A stretch of DNA of 64,000 nt. It comes from Nageia nagi. Its lineage: Eukaryota; Pinophyta. The DNA lies in the NCBI GenBank assembly GCA_050084985.1, contig JBITNC010000001.1, forward strand, positions 183,954,001-184,018,000. Reading direction: 5' to 3'. Position numbers and translations under genes: made by a program. The first letter of the stretch is position 1; each line of letters opens with the position of its first letter. This document shows, in pieces, positions 1-11,420 of this stretch. The notes under the pieces are model-generated. The model ran no database searches. It saw nothing but the letters and a program-made list of their open reading frames with translations, and had not been told where the DNA came from.

Positions 1-1664
1 ATTTTATGTATTTTGGACTTTCTCAATTTCATCCCTTTGATTTCGGATTTTTAGGTCTTCTTTTTCTATATCTCCATGATAAGAATCTTTGAGAACATTT
101 ACATATGACTTATAAATATTCTCATATTTTTTAATCCTAGTATTATCATGGTAATAATTATCATCACATTTTGCTATACTTTAAAAGGTTTCAATATTGC
201 ATTATCTAGATCTTGGTTAATTATCCTACTTCATAATAATTTCTTATGAAGGGATTAAATTTTTATACAAGAGCTTCCAAAGTACATCAAATAAATATAT
301 ACTAACCATTATGACATCTAGGGTTTAAAAAAATCATGCAAGAAAGAAGATCTAGATTTTGATTTTTTAAAATAATCTAGAGAACATTCCTTTCATGTCA
401 CTCACTTGCAAACACAACCTATTAACAACTTTTTGATCTACTTATTTGAATCATATCGATGTGTATTTTTTTGTATCACTACATTTAATTTAAGTTATAT
501 AATTTTAAGAAAAGTAAATTTATATTACTATTTGTATTTATTTATTTTGACTACATGCCTAATGAATGTTGTTAAATAGTGAAGTTACATAATTTGAAAA
601 AAAAACTATTTAATAATGTCATTATATGTTATGAGTCTTTATCTTCATTTATAGTTGATGTTGTGATTGCTAAAGTTAAATAATTTAAACAAAGCGTAAC
701 AATATTATGGTTTGTTGTGATAATAGGGATATAAGCAGTAGTCTTAAGATATTTTATTTAAGTTTTTATTAATTAACTAATAAAAACCAAATCCAAATAG
801 AGAAGGTATTTTGTGTAATGCACCAATATATTCTATTGTTAAATCTTAAGGAAGAGAAATAAATATAAAAGAGGTTTTAATTCAAAAAAGTAGATCATAG
901 TTGGGTGATATTATATTTGTGGGATCCTAACAACATTTTTGAGTCATGGTACTTAATTTCAGTTATCACTAAAAGGGTTATAAACTTGCTACAACAATTT
1001 TATGGCATTTTTATTGAGGAGTGCTTGGTTGTTTTGAGCATATCTTGAAAATCTCACTCATCCAAGTGATATCTATTAGTGAAGCTCTATTGAGGATAAT
1101 TAAAAATCTAGAATACTTGTACTATTAAAGTGTTTTGGCAACTCCATTGTTAAAGGAGATATAGAAAAGGTTTTGAGCTACTAATCTAGTGCATAGTAGG
1201 AGTAATAAAGGAGAAACATTTAAATAATTATCAAATATTGATAAAATTATGAAGAATAACTATCAAAAGAAAGTTAGGAATATTTCAACCCTTGTATTGT
1301 ATCAATCTTTCAAGTACTCTAAGAAACATAACAACATCATAACCTTGGTATAAATCATTCCTTTGGAGTATAAGAATAACCTCACTATAAATATCTCAAA
1401 CTCTTAAACTAAGATAAATATCAAAGCATAAGGTACAAGCTCAAAAATACACATAAAAACTACATCATACCCTCAATTTATAATAGAGGTACCATCCCAA
1501 TTTGACCCTATAATGATCAAGGAATCCATGGGAAAACATCCTAACCTAAATGTAACTCCCATCCATGAAATTAAAGCTTTAAGAGGCATGATTTTGACTA
1601 CCCAAAATGGAGTTTAATGCAATCTATTTTTTATTAGCCTGTATTAGATCAGTTAGTATCCCAT
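1..1664. other. AT-rich flank without a recognisable gene
   Basis: I see no protein domain, RNA gene or repeat boundary here on either strand. This DNA was continuous with 10,710 onward before copia A inserted, since the same five bases GATCA border both sides. It could be decayed transposon sequence. Confidence 0.5.
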
Positions 1665-1669
1665 GATCA
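1665..1669. repeat. Target-site duplication of copia A, left copy
   Basis: GATCA lies directly before the left LTR and recurs directly after the right LTR at 10705-10709. A perfect 5-bp duplication is what a retroviral-type integrase makes and fixes the element ends at 1670 and 10704. Confidence 0.93.
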
Positions 1670-2164
1670 TGAAGGAATTAACACTAATAAGATAATTCCT
1701 AATCAACCAAGATCACATGAAAGCTCACAATTACATATAACAAACTCACAAAGCAATCTCACAACATAAGATGTAAATGGTTCCTCCAACTAGGAGTACA
1801 TCCACTAACTATATGTTTACTTCAATCACAAATACAACTCTCTTACAATCCTCCTAATCTCAACTCCTACACTTCTATCCTATAGCATAACTTTAATACA
1901 CAAATTGGTGTATGATCACAAAGAGGGAGCCTTCTATTTATAGGCCAAAATCTCTCTTTTGATTACCTTTTTATCTAATGTACAATAGCATGACATGCAC
2001 ATCCTTTTACCCAAGGGGCATGCTCATGACATGGAGTGTAGGACAAGTTACATTATCATATTCACTTAAATACTTTAGGTATCAAATGATACCTTTAAGT
2101 ATTAGTGAACTTACATAGAAGATTTAATACAAACCTTTACAATAATGCATTATACATTCTAACA
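1670..2164 (-). repeat. 3' LTR of copia A
   Basis: 495 bp. On the minus strand it begins TGTTAGAATG and ends TTCCTTCA, the usual TG...CA. It aligns along its whole length with 10215-10704. A TATA-like TATAAATAGA lies at 1933-1942 on the minus strand. Confidence 0.95.
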
Positions 2165-2173
2165 CTCCCTCTT
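2165..2173 (-). other. Polypurine tract of copia A
   Basis: Reads AAGAGGGAG on the minus strand, directly next to the 3' LTR. In LTR retrotransposons this tract primes plus-strand DNA synthesis. Confidence 0.85.
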
Positions 2174-2971
2174 AATGCAATATTGGAATAAAATGAGTAA
2201 GAGAGAAGAAGAAGAGAAAGTAAGAGAGTTCTCCTCCAAATAGATACAATAGAGATGAGAAATTTTTACATATTTATGAAGTAAAAAAGATCTAGTTTGA
2301 AACTTAATACTTTGCCAAATACAATCATTAATCATAACCAATGTCAATGTACATGAAGTAGTCATCCAACTAGAAGTCATAAGGAGTCTCCAAGAGCCTT
2401 CATACCTGAGGTAAGTAACTTGCAATCTCAAAGGAACCTATAAGTCATAAGCAACTCAAATAACAAGATCAATTAGATGCAACATATTCATCTCATCAAG
2501 GATAGATGAATCACTCAAATACCATCATGAATTGATTAATGGTGCACTATAAATCATCATGAAGATGCCATGCCAAAAACTTATAATCATCTACTGTATA
2601 TAAAACATATGTTGATTATTGTTACAAAATAGAGTATGCACATATGAGTTCCTCACATATGGATAACTGAATAGTGCTAAAAGACACATAAGAGTTCCTC
2701 ACACATGGATAATTGAACAATGCTAGATTGACCAAAAATAAAGCATGCACATACGAGTTCTTTACATATGGATTACTGAATAGTGCTAAAAGACACATAA
2801 TATTTTCTCACACATGGATAACTGAATAGTGTTAGATTGACCAATTTGTATAAGAAGTTCCTCACGTAGAGTGAACTTACCATGAAGGTGTACAACAAAA
2901 TCAACATTATACAATATAACATCCTCCTAAGGATGAAGTAGTCATCATAAATATGAATTCAATACAAGAAT
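2174..2971 (-). other. 3' noncoding region of copia A
   Basis: About 800 bp between the polyprotein stop and the PPT with no coding signal. Related sequence occupies the same place in copia C (29264-29987 plus 20351-20642), D (47408-48425) and F (53440-53998), so it is a conserved part of this family. Confidence 0.75.
2637..2853. repeat. 109-bp tandem duplication in copia A 3' region
   Basis: Two adjacent copies (2637-2745, 2746-2853), each made of two related half-units of about 52 bp with the phrase CACATATGGAT or CACACATGGAT. Copia D appears to have a single counterpart near 47,820-47,960. Confidence 0.8.
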
Positions 2972-3460
2972 TCAAATTTCACTCCCCCTTGAAGGCAACT
3001 TCACCAACCCAATAGCAACCATAAGCTTACAAAACTAAGCTTTTGGTAGGGGCTTAGTGAACAAATCAATGGAATTCAAGGTGGATGGACAATACTCTAG
3101 GTGTATCATGTCATTAAGAACCTTCTTCCTAATAAAATGGACATGGATTTCCACATGTTTTATTCTTTGATGGAACATAAGATTCTTATCCAAAGAAATA
3201 GTCAACTGATTATCTAAAGAAATTAAATATGAGCCATCTTTCTCATACCTAATTTATTTCAGAAGATGCCTTTACCAAATGGCTTCTTAGGTTACAATAG
3301 ACATGGCACAATATCTAGCTTCTATGGTGGAAAGAGAAATAGTAGGTTACTTTTTAGAAGCCCAAGAGATAGCACCTAAACCAATGCTAAATACATACAT
3401 AGAGGTTGACTTCCTATTAGCTCTATCTCCCCCATAGTTAGAATCTAAGAATCTAGAGAG
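2972..3460 (-). pseudogene. Copia A RNase H (C-terminal end of pol)
   Basis: RNase H removes the RNA strand of the RNA:DNA hybrid during reverse transcription. Minus-strand translation shows the copia RNase H pattern: a first acidic region (SNYGGD, near 3,440), then KSTS, VFSIGLGAISW, an IKHVEIHVHFIRKKV block and a terminal LFTKPL. The chain ends at a stop at 2972-2974. Several in-frame stops interrupt it, some where relatives carry Trp or Gln. Confidence 0.8.
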
Positions 3461-4564
3461 AACAAATGAGTTCAACTTAGAATACTTGAGAGCAAGATCC
3501 TTAGTCCCTGCAACATACCTCAAAATTTGCTTAACAACATTGAGGTGCTCAACATAAGGTTTCTATATGAATCATGGAATCAAATTCATTACAAAGGTAA
3601 TATCTAGCCTAGATATAGTCAAATACAAAAGACTAATAATTAATTACTTGTAAGCTATAGCATCAGCTAACTAAGAGTTGGAGCTAAGAGAAATAATGAT
3701 TCTAGGAGAGATTGGTATTGCAACATATCTACACTCCTCCATTCCAAACTTCTATAAGATGTGTGATATATACTTAGATTGACTAAGGTAAGTACAATCC
3801 TTGTGTTTATACACTTGCATTCCAAGATAGTAGTGTGAGAGATCAAGTTCAATCATTTTAAATGTTGCCTTAAGTTTGGATATGCACTCTTGAATGATTT
3901 CATTATTATTCCCAGTAATCAAAAGATCATCCACATAAAGGAGAATTAAGACCAAATCTTTTCCTTGATTGAGCACATATAGATTGGAGTTAGAAAAACA
4001 CTTGAAGAATCCAATGTCTGTAAAGTACCCTAAAATCTTTCTGCACTAGGCTTGAGGTGCTTGTTTAAGTTCATACAAATACTTCTTTAGCTTGCACATA
4101 AAGGGCTCTTTGCCTTCCATAATAAACCCTTCTGGTTGATTCATGAAGATTTCCACATCTAAGTCACCATTGAAAAATGCACTCTTGACATCAAGTTGAA
4201 AAAATTTCCATCCTTAAGCTATAGAAAGAGCAAGAATAACTCTCATAATAGGCATCTTTGCCATGGGAGCAAAGGTTTCCTCATAATCTACACTATATTT
4301 CTAAGCAAAACCTTTAGCTACTAACCTTACCTTGTATTTCTCAATATATCCAACTAAATTGAATTTGACCTTGTAGATCCACTTATTACCAATCACATTA
4401 TTATCATTAGGATAAGGAACCAAGTCCCAAGTTTTATTTTTCATAAATGTATCATACTCCAATTTCATAGCTTCCATCCAGCACTCGTGCTTAGAAGCAT
4501 TTTTGAAGGTTGAGGGCTCATGGTTATTGTCAATCTTAGCAATTAAGGATTTGTTCAAGGTCAT
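3461..4564 (-). pseudogene. Copia A reverse transcriptase
   Basis: Copia-type reverse transcriptase. In order it shows GNKWIYKVKF and LVAKGFA near the start, FQLDVKSAF (catalytic Asp), a KLKK..Y.LKQAP block, and the YVDD active site at 3926-3937. The segments around 3752-3976 and 4301-4564 share one frame, broken only by stops such as KGFA-stop near 4,300 where relatives have Gln. A frameshift separates it from integrase between 4,565 and 4,629. The catalytic YVDD survives although the gene is dead. Confidence 0.9.
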
Positions 4565-4629
4565 GCTCTTTGTTACTTTTATATTAAATAATTTTGTTCC
4601 TATGGTGACTTGTCTATATCAATATCCAA

Positions 4630-5505
4630 CTAGCTAGAAGCAACTGAAGAGTCCTCTATATCATCAACATTCTCATTAGAAGCAAATTCTTCGAGAAGTT
4701 CATTGAACTTTACATCCCTTGAAATAAATACTACTTTATAAGTTGGAGAGTAAAGCTTGTATCCTCTATGTTGATTGTCATAACCCATAAAGATGCATAT
4801 TTTAGCTTTTTTATCTAACTTCTTCTTTTTCTTAGAAATAATGTAGGAGAAAGCTTCATAACCAAACACCCTAAGGTGAGAAATGTTAGGTTTTATTCCT
4901 GATGAAGCTTCAAAAGGAGTTTTACTTTGAACAACTTTTATGGGACACCTATTCAAGGTGCAAATAGTAGTGCTTATAGATTCACCCTATAAGAATTTAG
5001 GAAGATTACCTAACATGCATCTAGCCATATCCATAATTGTTCTATTTTTCTTTTAAGTAATATCATTCTGTTGAGGAGTGTATGGAATTGTAAATTGTCT
5101 CTTGATTCCATACTTAGCATAATAGTCATTAAACTTATTACTATTATATTCTCCCCTATTATCTGATCTCAACATCTTGATTTTAAGGTTAGTTTGATTC
5201 TTAATAAAAGCTTTAAAAACCTTAAAACTCTCAAAGGTTTGATCCTTGTGCTCAAGTAGATACCCAAAGGTCATTCTACTAAAGTCATCAATGAAGGTCA
5301 AGATGTAAGATGCTCCTTCAAGCTATTTAGTCTAAAATAGACCCATCAAATCTAAATGCATAAGTTGTAGAGGTTAAGATGCTCTTATTACCTTATCTTT
5401 TTCAAACTTTTATCTATGCATCTTTTCAAGAATGCACTTCTTGCATAGACCAACCAAAGGAGAAATTAAAGGCAAAACTTTCATAAGTTCTTGATCTTTC
5501 ATGTC
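4630..5505 (-). pseudogene. Copia A integrase
   Basis: Integrase inserts the cDNA into the genome. The core shows TFIDDFSRMTFG (first catalytic Asp) near 5,300 and MLRSDNRGEY (second Asp) near 5,170, followed by YTPQQN. The C-terminal part carries the copia-typical NISHLRVFGYEAF and KAKICIFMGYDNQHRGYKLY blocks. The protease, pre-integrase and integrase segments stay in one frame from 6,027 to 4,630, broken by stop codons, one of them straight after the YTPQQN region. Confidence 0.9.
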
Positions 5506-6060
5506 TTAAATACTCTTATGGTTAAGGTTCCTTAAATTATGGTGCCAAAGATTTCCTTTAGAACACACACTAGAAGCAAGACACATTTTTGATAGAACTT
5601 GATCAACAATGTAGAGGTTATCTTTCATAAATCCTTTAACCAAAGTGGCAAATCCTTTCTTAATGCACCAAGATTGAGAGTTAAACTCAAAAGAGTACCC
5701 TTTTATAGCAATTTGGATCATAAAGAGAAGGTTCATCCTTAATTTAGGAATATAGAGAACATTTTCAAGAACCTTTCCATGAATCAGCACACTCCCAATT
5801 CCTTGGACTTCAAGGGTAGAGTTATCATCTATCATAATTGCATCTATTTTATACTTATGAAAGTTCTCAAATTTTTCTTTTTCAAAGCATAGGTGATTAG
5901 TGCAACTAGAGTCAACAATCCATTCAGATGAAAAAGGGAGAGATATGGAGTAGAGCATCGTAGTAAAACTAACATGAATATTCTTCTTTCCTTTGTAGTT
6001 CTTTACATTTCCATTGCCTTTGTTCATTTTCTCTCTTTTCTTTTTATAGCAATCAACTTC
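5506..6060 (-). pseudogene. Copia A protease and GAG-pre-integrase domain
   Basis: Contains the copia aspartic protease signature WIVDSSCTNH near 5,910. Relatives have DSG, so the glycine after the catalytic Asp-Ser is changed to Ser. Downstream come the LENVLYIPKLRMNLL block and the pre-integrase NLWHHNLRNLNH, where the second position of the usual HxxLGH is altered. The protease cuts the polyprotein inside the virus-like particle; here it is probably inactive. Confidence 0.88.
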
Positions 6061-6936
6061 TTTGTGACCTTGAATGCCATAATAGTTATAATTACCATCA
6101 AATTTTTCTTAGGATATGGATTATTTTCTTTACCTTTTCCATCTCTTTGCTTGAAATGGTTGTTGTTGCCATTGTTTCTGTTGCTTTGGTTATTATTTTT
6201 ATTATTCCTATTGCTATTGTAGCCATTACCTCTTTTCTCAAACCTTTTGGAGGAAGAAGGATAAGATTTCTTTTGATGGTTGAACTTTTTTTTGAAAATG
6301 TTTTTGGTTGATCTAAGAGCAACATTATTATCCTTATGAGAAGAAATCAACACCTTATTGTTAAAGGTTTCCTCATGCTTCAATAGATGCTTTGAAAGGT
6401 TATCAAGGGAGAAGACTTCTTCTTCATCATCAAGCCTTATTTTCATAACTATCATAAAGTTTCCAAACTTTGAAGAAAGAATTTGAAGAATGATGAAAAC
6501 CATGAACTAATCATTGATCTAATTGCACCCACAATCAACAAGTTGGGTTCTTAGATCAATGATTTTATTAAAGTAGATAGCCACATTTTCATCTTCCCCT
6601 TGATGAGATTGAAGTAACTTTTAGAGAATAGTAAACCTTCTTGAAAAGTTTGAACCAAGGTAGATTCACTTAAGTTTATCCTATGCTTTTTTTTATCAAG
6701 ATTGAAGAGGAAATCATTAAGAGCACATCATCAAAAATTGCATGGTAAATCATGGAATTTGCCAACTCATTATTTGTGTTGTAAGCTTTTAGTGCCTTTT
6801 TATCTATAGGAGGTACAAGGTCTTCATTCACTATTTATCAAAGCTTCCTTACCTATAATTCAACTCTCATCCATGGTTCCTAAATCCCATAGTTGGAATC
6901 ATCAAGAATGTGTTTGGGTAAAAAAAATTCTTTCAT
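6061..6936 (-). pseudogene. Copia A gag (capsid/nucleocapsid)
   Basis: The ATG at 6934-6936 is chosen because its N-terminal pattern (FF..KHILD.SNYG, then EPWM) matches copia D at 43,612. The C-terminal half is rich in Asn and Lys and ends in a CCHC-type zinc knuckle near 6,060-6,090 in which both first cysteines now read Tyr while the GH and last Cys remain. Stops at SNYGI-stop and beyond, and a frameshift near 6,100, disable it. Confidence 0.8.
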
Positions 6937-7908
6937 TTTCTAAATAAGAATGTGAAATAATAAGCATGTATTTTTAATAAACAATATTAAATGTTAAGTT
7001 TTAACCAAATAAATAATACATGTTATATTTAACACTAAAGACATGCTTGATTTGATTCACAAGTGCAAATGTTTTTCAATTCAAATAATAACCCATGTAC
7101 CCAAATACATTTCTCATCTTAAGAACTGTAGATGTAGAATGACATTGTTGAGGCTTATTTTTTTATCTAAAATTAGGCCTTCACCTGGATTCCCACACAA
7201 GAGGAGCCTAGGTATTACCAATCCTCAACTAGTTCCCCTTGGGCTGCAATATACTCTCACAAGGAGAAGTACTAGTTATTTTTCAAGGTTTTGACATTTA
7301 TTGGATTGGCCAAATTATTAATCTTGGTTAGGTTTCAAGTTGTCCTCCTAGGTTATTAGGATAATACTTGAATGTATGTGTGGATATGAGGTATCATTAC
7401 ACACATACTTGTCCACCTATTGAAGTTTAATCTAGACCAACAAAGGACTTATGGGCAATTGAGAAGTGCAGACTTTTCACCACTTGGATCGTCAGACTTG
7501 AAGCCTCCAATCTACCTATCCTCACCTCATGGCTCAACAAATAAGTCATGTTATAGAATGTATGTGCATATGTGTTAATTTTAGGGCATTGCTCATATCA
7601 GTGTTTATAATATTTGCATAAGTAAATAAAGCAAAATGCAAAACATGAAGTAAAAGAGCATAAAATTAAACATCATCCATTCATAACTTGGAACCTAAGA
7701 GTCCAATGGGTTTTTTTTACTAAACTATAAAGGATATTTTTACAACATTTCTTATTTGTATAAGTTCATTTCATTCTTGCATAAGAAAAAAGAAAAACTT
7801 AAGATTTTATGCATCATTCCATAGCTTGAAAAAATTAAGTCAATATGCATCATTTCCTTTTTTTACATAAGTTATTCTTAGCAAGCACTACTTAAATTTA
7901 AACATAAG

Positions 7909-8045
7909 GAGCATGCATCATTTAACTTAAAAAAACAAACTAAATCCTAAGAATGCATCCAGAAATTAAGTCCTAAGCATGCATCATTAACTTAAAAATT
8001 TAAGTCCTAAGCATGCATAATTTAACTTAAAAAATTAAGTCTCTA
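7909..8045. repeat. GCATGCAT-containing tandem array in copia A leader
   Basis: At least four imperfect units, each with GCATGCAT or a one-base variant followed by TTAACTTAAAAA-like and AAGTCCTAA segments. The core is the RY-like CATGCATG. The copia D leader has a comparable array at 41,930-42,210. Confidence 0.75.
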
Positions 8046-9328
8046 AAAATTTTTAAAGTAAAGGAATTTCACAAATATTTTCCTCTCCTTTTACTCTAAA
8101 AAATAATCTCTAAGATAACATACTATTTTTGGCTAACAAATTATCCCCCTTTTTGCTTTAAAATAATCATAAGTAGGATGATTAATACTCAATTAAGTAA
8201 GTGTATTTTAACTTCAAAAATGTAAAGTAACATTATTTTAGTTTTTACCTTAAAAAATTATATTACACTTACCTAAAATAAAGGGAAATCATCATGAGCT
8301 AACTTTTAATTCAAGCAATAATTAAATGAAAAATGGAGATCTATACTTCATGTAAGAGCATTAATTTCAACTTTTAACCTTTTACTCCATGCTAAGGTAG
8401 GCTCATTAAAGAGACTAAGACTTGTATGAGTGATAGGAAAGTACATCATGATTAACTTAAGCCAAATTCATGAAAAAAAAATAAAGTGTTGAGCTACCTT
8501 GGTAAAAAAAAGTTAGCTAGAAAGAGAGGAAAAAAGGTAAGGAGAGCAACACACAGGAAGTGAAAAAAATTTAAAAAATCCAACTGTGCAAGGGCAACTA
8601 GGAAAGGTCATGATGGAGCTAAGCCATTAGCAGGGTTAGTCAAAGCAACATCGTAGTGGAGCCAAGCCACAAGGAGGGAGGAAATAATGGTAAAAAAAGA
8701 AATATGTGCAATGCATGATAGACTCTAGCTTAGGGTTTAGGAAGACTACACATAAGGAGAGTCGACCAGGTGGAGGAGAGACAATTGAGGTCTTGAGCTC
8801 TACTCGTGAGGGTCTTGAGGGTTAAGGAGAGTGAGAGGAACAAATAAGAAAGGGATTCAAATGATAGAGAAAGATTTAGATCATTTGGTAGAGCACTCAC
8901 TTCACTTCCCTACACCTCCATTACTATACCTGAATTACAACTTTAAGCAAGTTTTTGCATTCATGCAAGGGTAGAGGATAGAGGTATAATCTAGTGAGGG
9001 TAAATGCACCAACCAAATGGTGAGGTTGGTTAGGTGTCTAAGGGTAGGCCGTTGGAGTAGCCTTGCACACATAGAAACTAAACCTAACAAGAATAATTAT
9101 GGTTGAGCAACACCTAGTGGCTAGTGGGAGGAGCACCAGTGGTGGGATGTTGAGCTAGCTATGAGGAGGAGGAGCAACCACACATGGAGGAAGCTAAGCA
9201 TAAAGGTCATAGCAACTGAGAAGCAAAGCATGGATGAGCAGAGTGGTCAGTGAGGGAGTAGAAGAGGTCTACAAAGGGGGTCGATAAGGAGAATAAAAAG
9301 GCCATGCATAAAAAAGAAGGGGTCACAA

Positions 9329-9452
9329 GGGGAAGGTGGATGGGAGGTAGGTGTGGAGGAGGGTCATAAAGGGAAGGCAACTGGGAGATAAGCATGGAGG
9401 AGGGTGACGAGGGGAAGGTAGCTGGGAGGCAGGCATGGAGGAGGGTCAAAGT
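9329..9452. repeat. 41/42-bp minisatellite, three copies
   Basis: Units at 9329-9370, 9371-9411 and 9412-9452 each carry GGGAAGG, GGGAG and TGGAGGAGGGT. The purine-rich plus strand stands out against the AT-rich surroundings. Confidence 0.85.
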
Positions 9453-10199
9453 AGAGGTAGGGTGGTGGTGGCAGGAGGTCATAGAGGAGCATGAGGTAGC
9501 AGTCAATAGGATAGTAGTTGGTAGTAAGGCAAGAGGGAGCATGGTAGTAGCCAACTTAGCTTCTTCAATATTCATTAGCCAACCCCTATATTAATGATTA
9601 ATGAAAGTAAAAAAGTATACTATTTTTTATTTTTATTTTAAAAATTATTTTCTTCCCAAAAATGTAATTCAATTACATAATTTCTATTTTAAACACAACA
9701 TGGATATACAATATTTCAAAAGAATACATATAATACAATTTTTATGTTCAATACAAAATTTTTATTTAATTAGATAAAAGTATTGGTAACCCTTTTAACT
9801 AGGGATTATAAAAGTGGTTTTAAGCATTTTATTAACAATGCTACTAACAAAAAAGGTTAGTAAAATAATTGCAATATATATACTATCCTCTTAAATAAAA
9901 AGTATATCATGTATTAAACATTTTTTTGTAAAAAAAATGCTACTAACATAAGAGGTTAGTGTAAATGGGAAGAAACCAAATTTCATTGTATTGTTATTTT
10001 GATCATATTTTGTAAAAAATAAGCTCACATATCTCATAAAATAAGTTAGTATCTAATGCAATAATCCATAAGATAACCAAAGGAGGTGGAAATTTATACC
10101 TTATCTTAGTTTTACCTCACCAATGGGGTGTAAGATGAGGAATGAAGTAAGATCACCAAGATGTAGCTTCCACACTAAGAAGAAGAGCTTTCACACCAA

Positions 10200-10211
10200 G
10201 CTCTGATACTA
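10200..10211 (-). other. Primer binding site of copia A
   Basis: Reads TAGTATCAGAGC on the minus strand, three bases from the 5' LTR. It differs by one base from TGGTATCAGAGC, the complement of the 3' end of plant initiator tRNA-Met, the usual copia primer. Confidence 0.88.
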
Positions 10212-10214
10212 ATT

Positions 10215-10704
10215 TGAAGGAATTAACACTAACAAGATAATTCCTAATCAACCAAGATCACATGAAAGCTCATAATTACATCTAAAAAACTCACAAAGCA
10301 ATCTCACAACACAAGATGTAAGTGGTTGCTTCAACTAAGAGTACATCCACTAACTAGATCTTTACTTCAATCACAAATACAACTCTCTTACAATCCTCCT
10401 AATCTCAACTCCTACACTTTTATCCTATAGCATAAATTTACTTCACAAATTGGTGTATGATCACAAAGAGGGAGTCTTCTATTTATAGGGCAAAATCCTT
10501 CTTTGGATCACCCTTTTATCCAATGTACAATAGCATGACATGCACATCCTTTTACCCAAGGGGCATCCTCATGAGATGGAGGACAAGTTACATTATCATA
10601 TTCACTTAAATAATGAAGGTATCAAATGATACCCTTAAGTATTAGTGAACTTACATAGAAGATTTAATACAAACCTTTACAATAATGCATTATACATTCC
10701 AATA
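10215..10704 (-). repeat. 5' LTR of copia A
   Basis: 490 bp, aligned throughout with 1670-2164. The outer end has mutated from TGTTAGAATG to TATTGGAATG. The inner end keeps TTCA next to the PBS. Confidence 0.95.
10478..10487 (-). promoter_or_regulatory. TATA-like box in 5' LTR of copia A
   Basis: TATAAATAGA on the minus strand inside the LTR, at the same place as in the other LTR. In LTR elements this marks the U3 promoter. Confidence 0.55.
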
Positions 10705-10709
10705 GATCA
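10705..10709. repeat. Target-site duplication of copia A, right copy
   Basis: GATCA, identical to 1665-1669. Confidence 0.93.
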
Positions 10710-10984
10710 ACCTCCAACAAATCGATTAATATTCTAGTTCCAAAATACCCCTTCATTGATTGACATATCGATTGATTGATCCCTACAGGATCAACCCTTT
10801 GAGTACTGATCAAAAATAAAGTCTTAGAAATTTGAATTTATCCAATGAATCAAGCTCCATACTCAATAATTGGGTTTATTCTTTATGATGTTTTGGTAGT
10901 CTACAAATGTCCTTCATATTGGTTAGAATATATTTATCCTTGAAATGGTATGTTCCTATTTATGTTTCATAAATATTTGGTTCT

Positions 10985-11420
10985 TTGTTCTTATTCTTGC
11001 CCTTTGAATATTCCACCTCATTAAATAGGATAAAGGTAGCCTATATCCTTCCAATCATGCTCTTTGGTTCATCTTTAGCCTTGATTGTGATCATGTTTCC
11101 TTCATGTGGGAATATTATGCATTTATATAAGGTGGAGGGAATAACTTACATTGCATGGATCCATGGTCTTCCTAAAAGAATATTGTATGGAAGTTTCTTA
11201 TCCATGACATATTTTTATTTTAATGACCTTTGGTCTTACTTGCATTGGTAAGAAAATATATCCAATACATTGATTTTCCACATTATGAAATCCTTTGATT
11301 CTTATCATGGATGTTTTAAGCTTATTGACTAACTTGTCATCAAAAGTCTTTAAAAATTTATATGAACAAATATTAAGCCCTAATTCGGTATCCACCAAGG
11401 ATTCTTTGGTTGATCTTCCC
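10985..11420 (-). pseudogene. Decayed Ty3/gypsy protease
   Basis: Minus-strand translation gives a retropepsin-like LVDTELGLNIC (catalytic Asp-Thr, with Gly replaced by Glu) near 11,390, then a RIKGF block, then LPYNILLGRPWIHAM near 11,150. The order and words parallel the gypsy B protease (LIDGGTTLNIV, RVKGFDGI, SFNFILRRPWIDDM). I see no RT or integrase in the DNA to the left (10,710-10,984 and 1-1,664), so the element is 3'-truncated or too decayed to see. Confidence 0.72.

Larger units (their letters stand above)
6937..10199 (-). other. Long noncoding leader of copia A
   Basis: About 3.3 kb between PBS and gag with no supported coding region. It holds a block at 7040-7560 resembling 42,770-43,430 in the copia D leader, an RY-type tandem array at 7909-8045, and a purine-rich stretch at about 8,520-9,595 with a minisatellite. 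A 122-codon frame at 9207-9575 on the minus strand is low complexity and not credible as a protein. Confidence 0.75.
1670..10704 (-). mobile_element. Copia A: full-length Ty1/copia LTR retrotransposon
   Basis: A 9,035-bp element on the minus strand. In transcription order it has the 5' LTR (10215-10704), PBS, a 3.3 kb leader, gag, protease, integrase, reverse transcriptase, RNase H, a 3' noncoding stretch, PPT and the 3' LTR (1670-2164). Integrase before reverse transcriptase defines copia. The LTRs are visibly diverged and the polyprotein is broken by frameshifts near 4,600 and 6,100 and by many stops, so the copy is old and cannot act alone. It shares LTR ends, leader blocks and 3' region with copia C, D and F in this window. 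Confidence 0.95.

Noticed and set aside
9207-9575. 122-codon frame on the minus strand in the copia A leader
   Set aside because: Low-complexity Leu/Pro/Ser/Thr composition produced by the purine-rich minisatellite; no domain; lies in a leader.
10985-11251. Plus-strand frame rich in Leu/Phe
   Set aside because: Shadow of the minus-strand gypsy protease, which carries the recognisable motifs.
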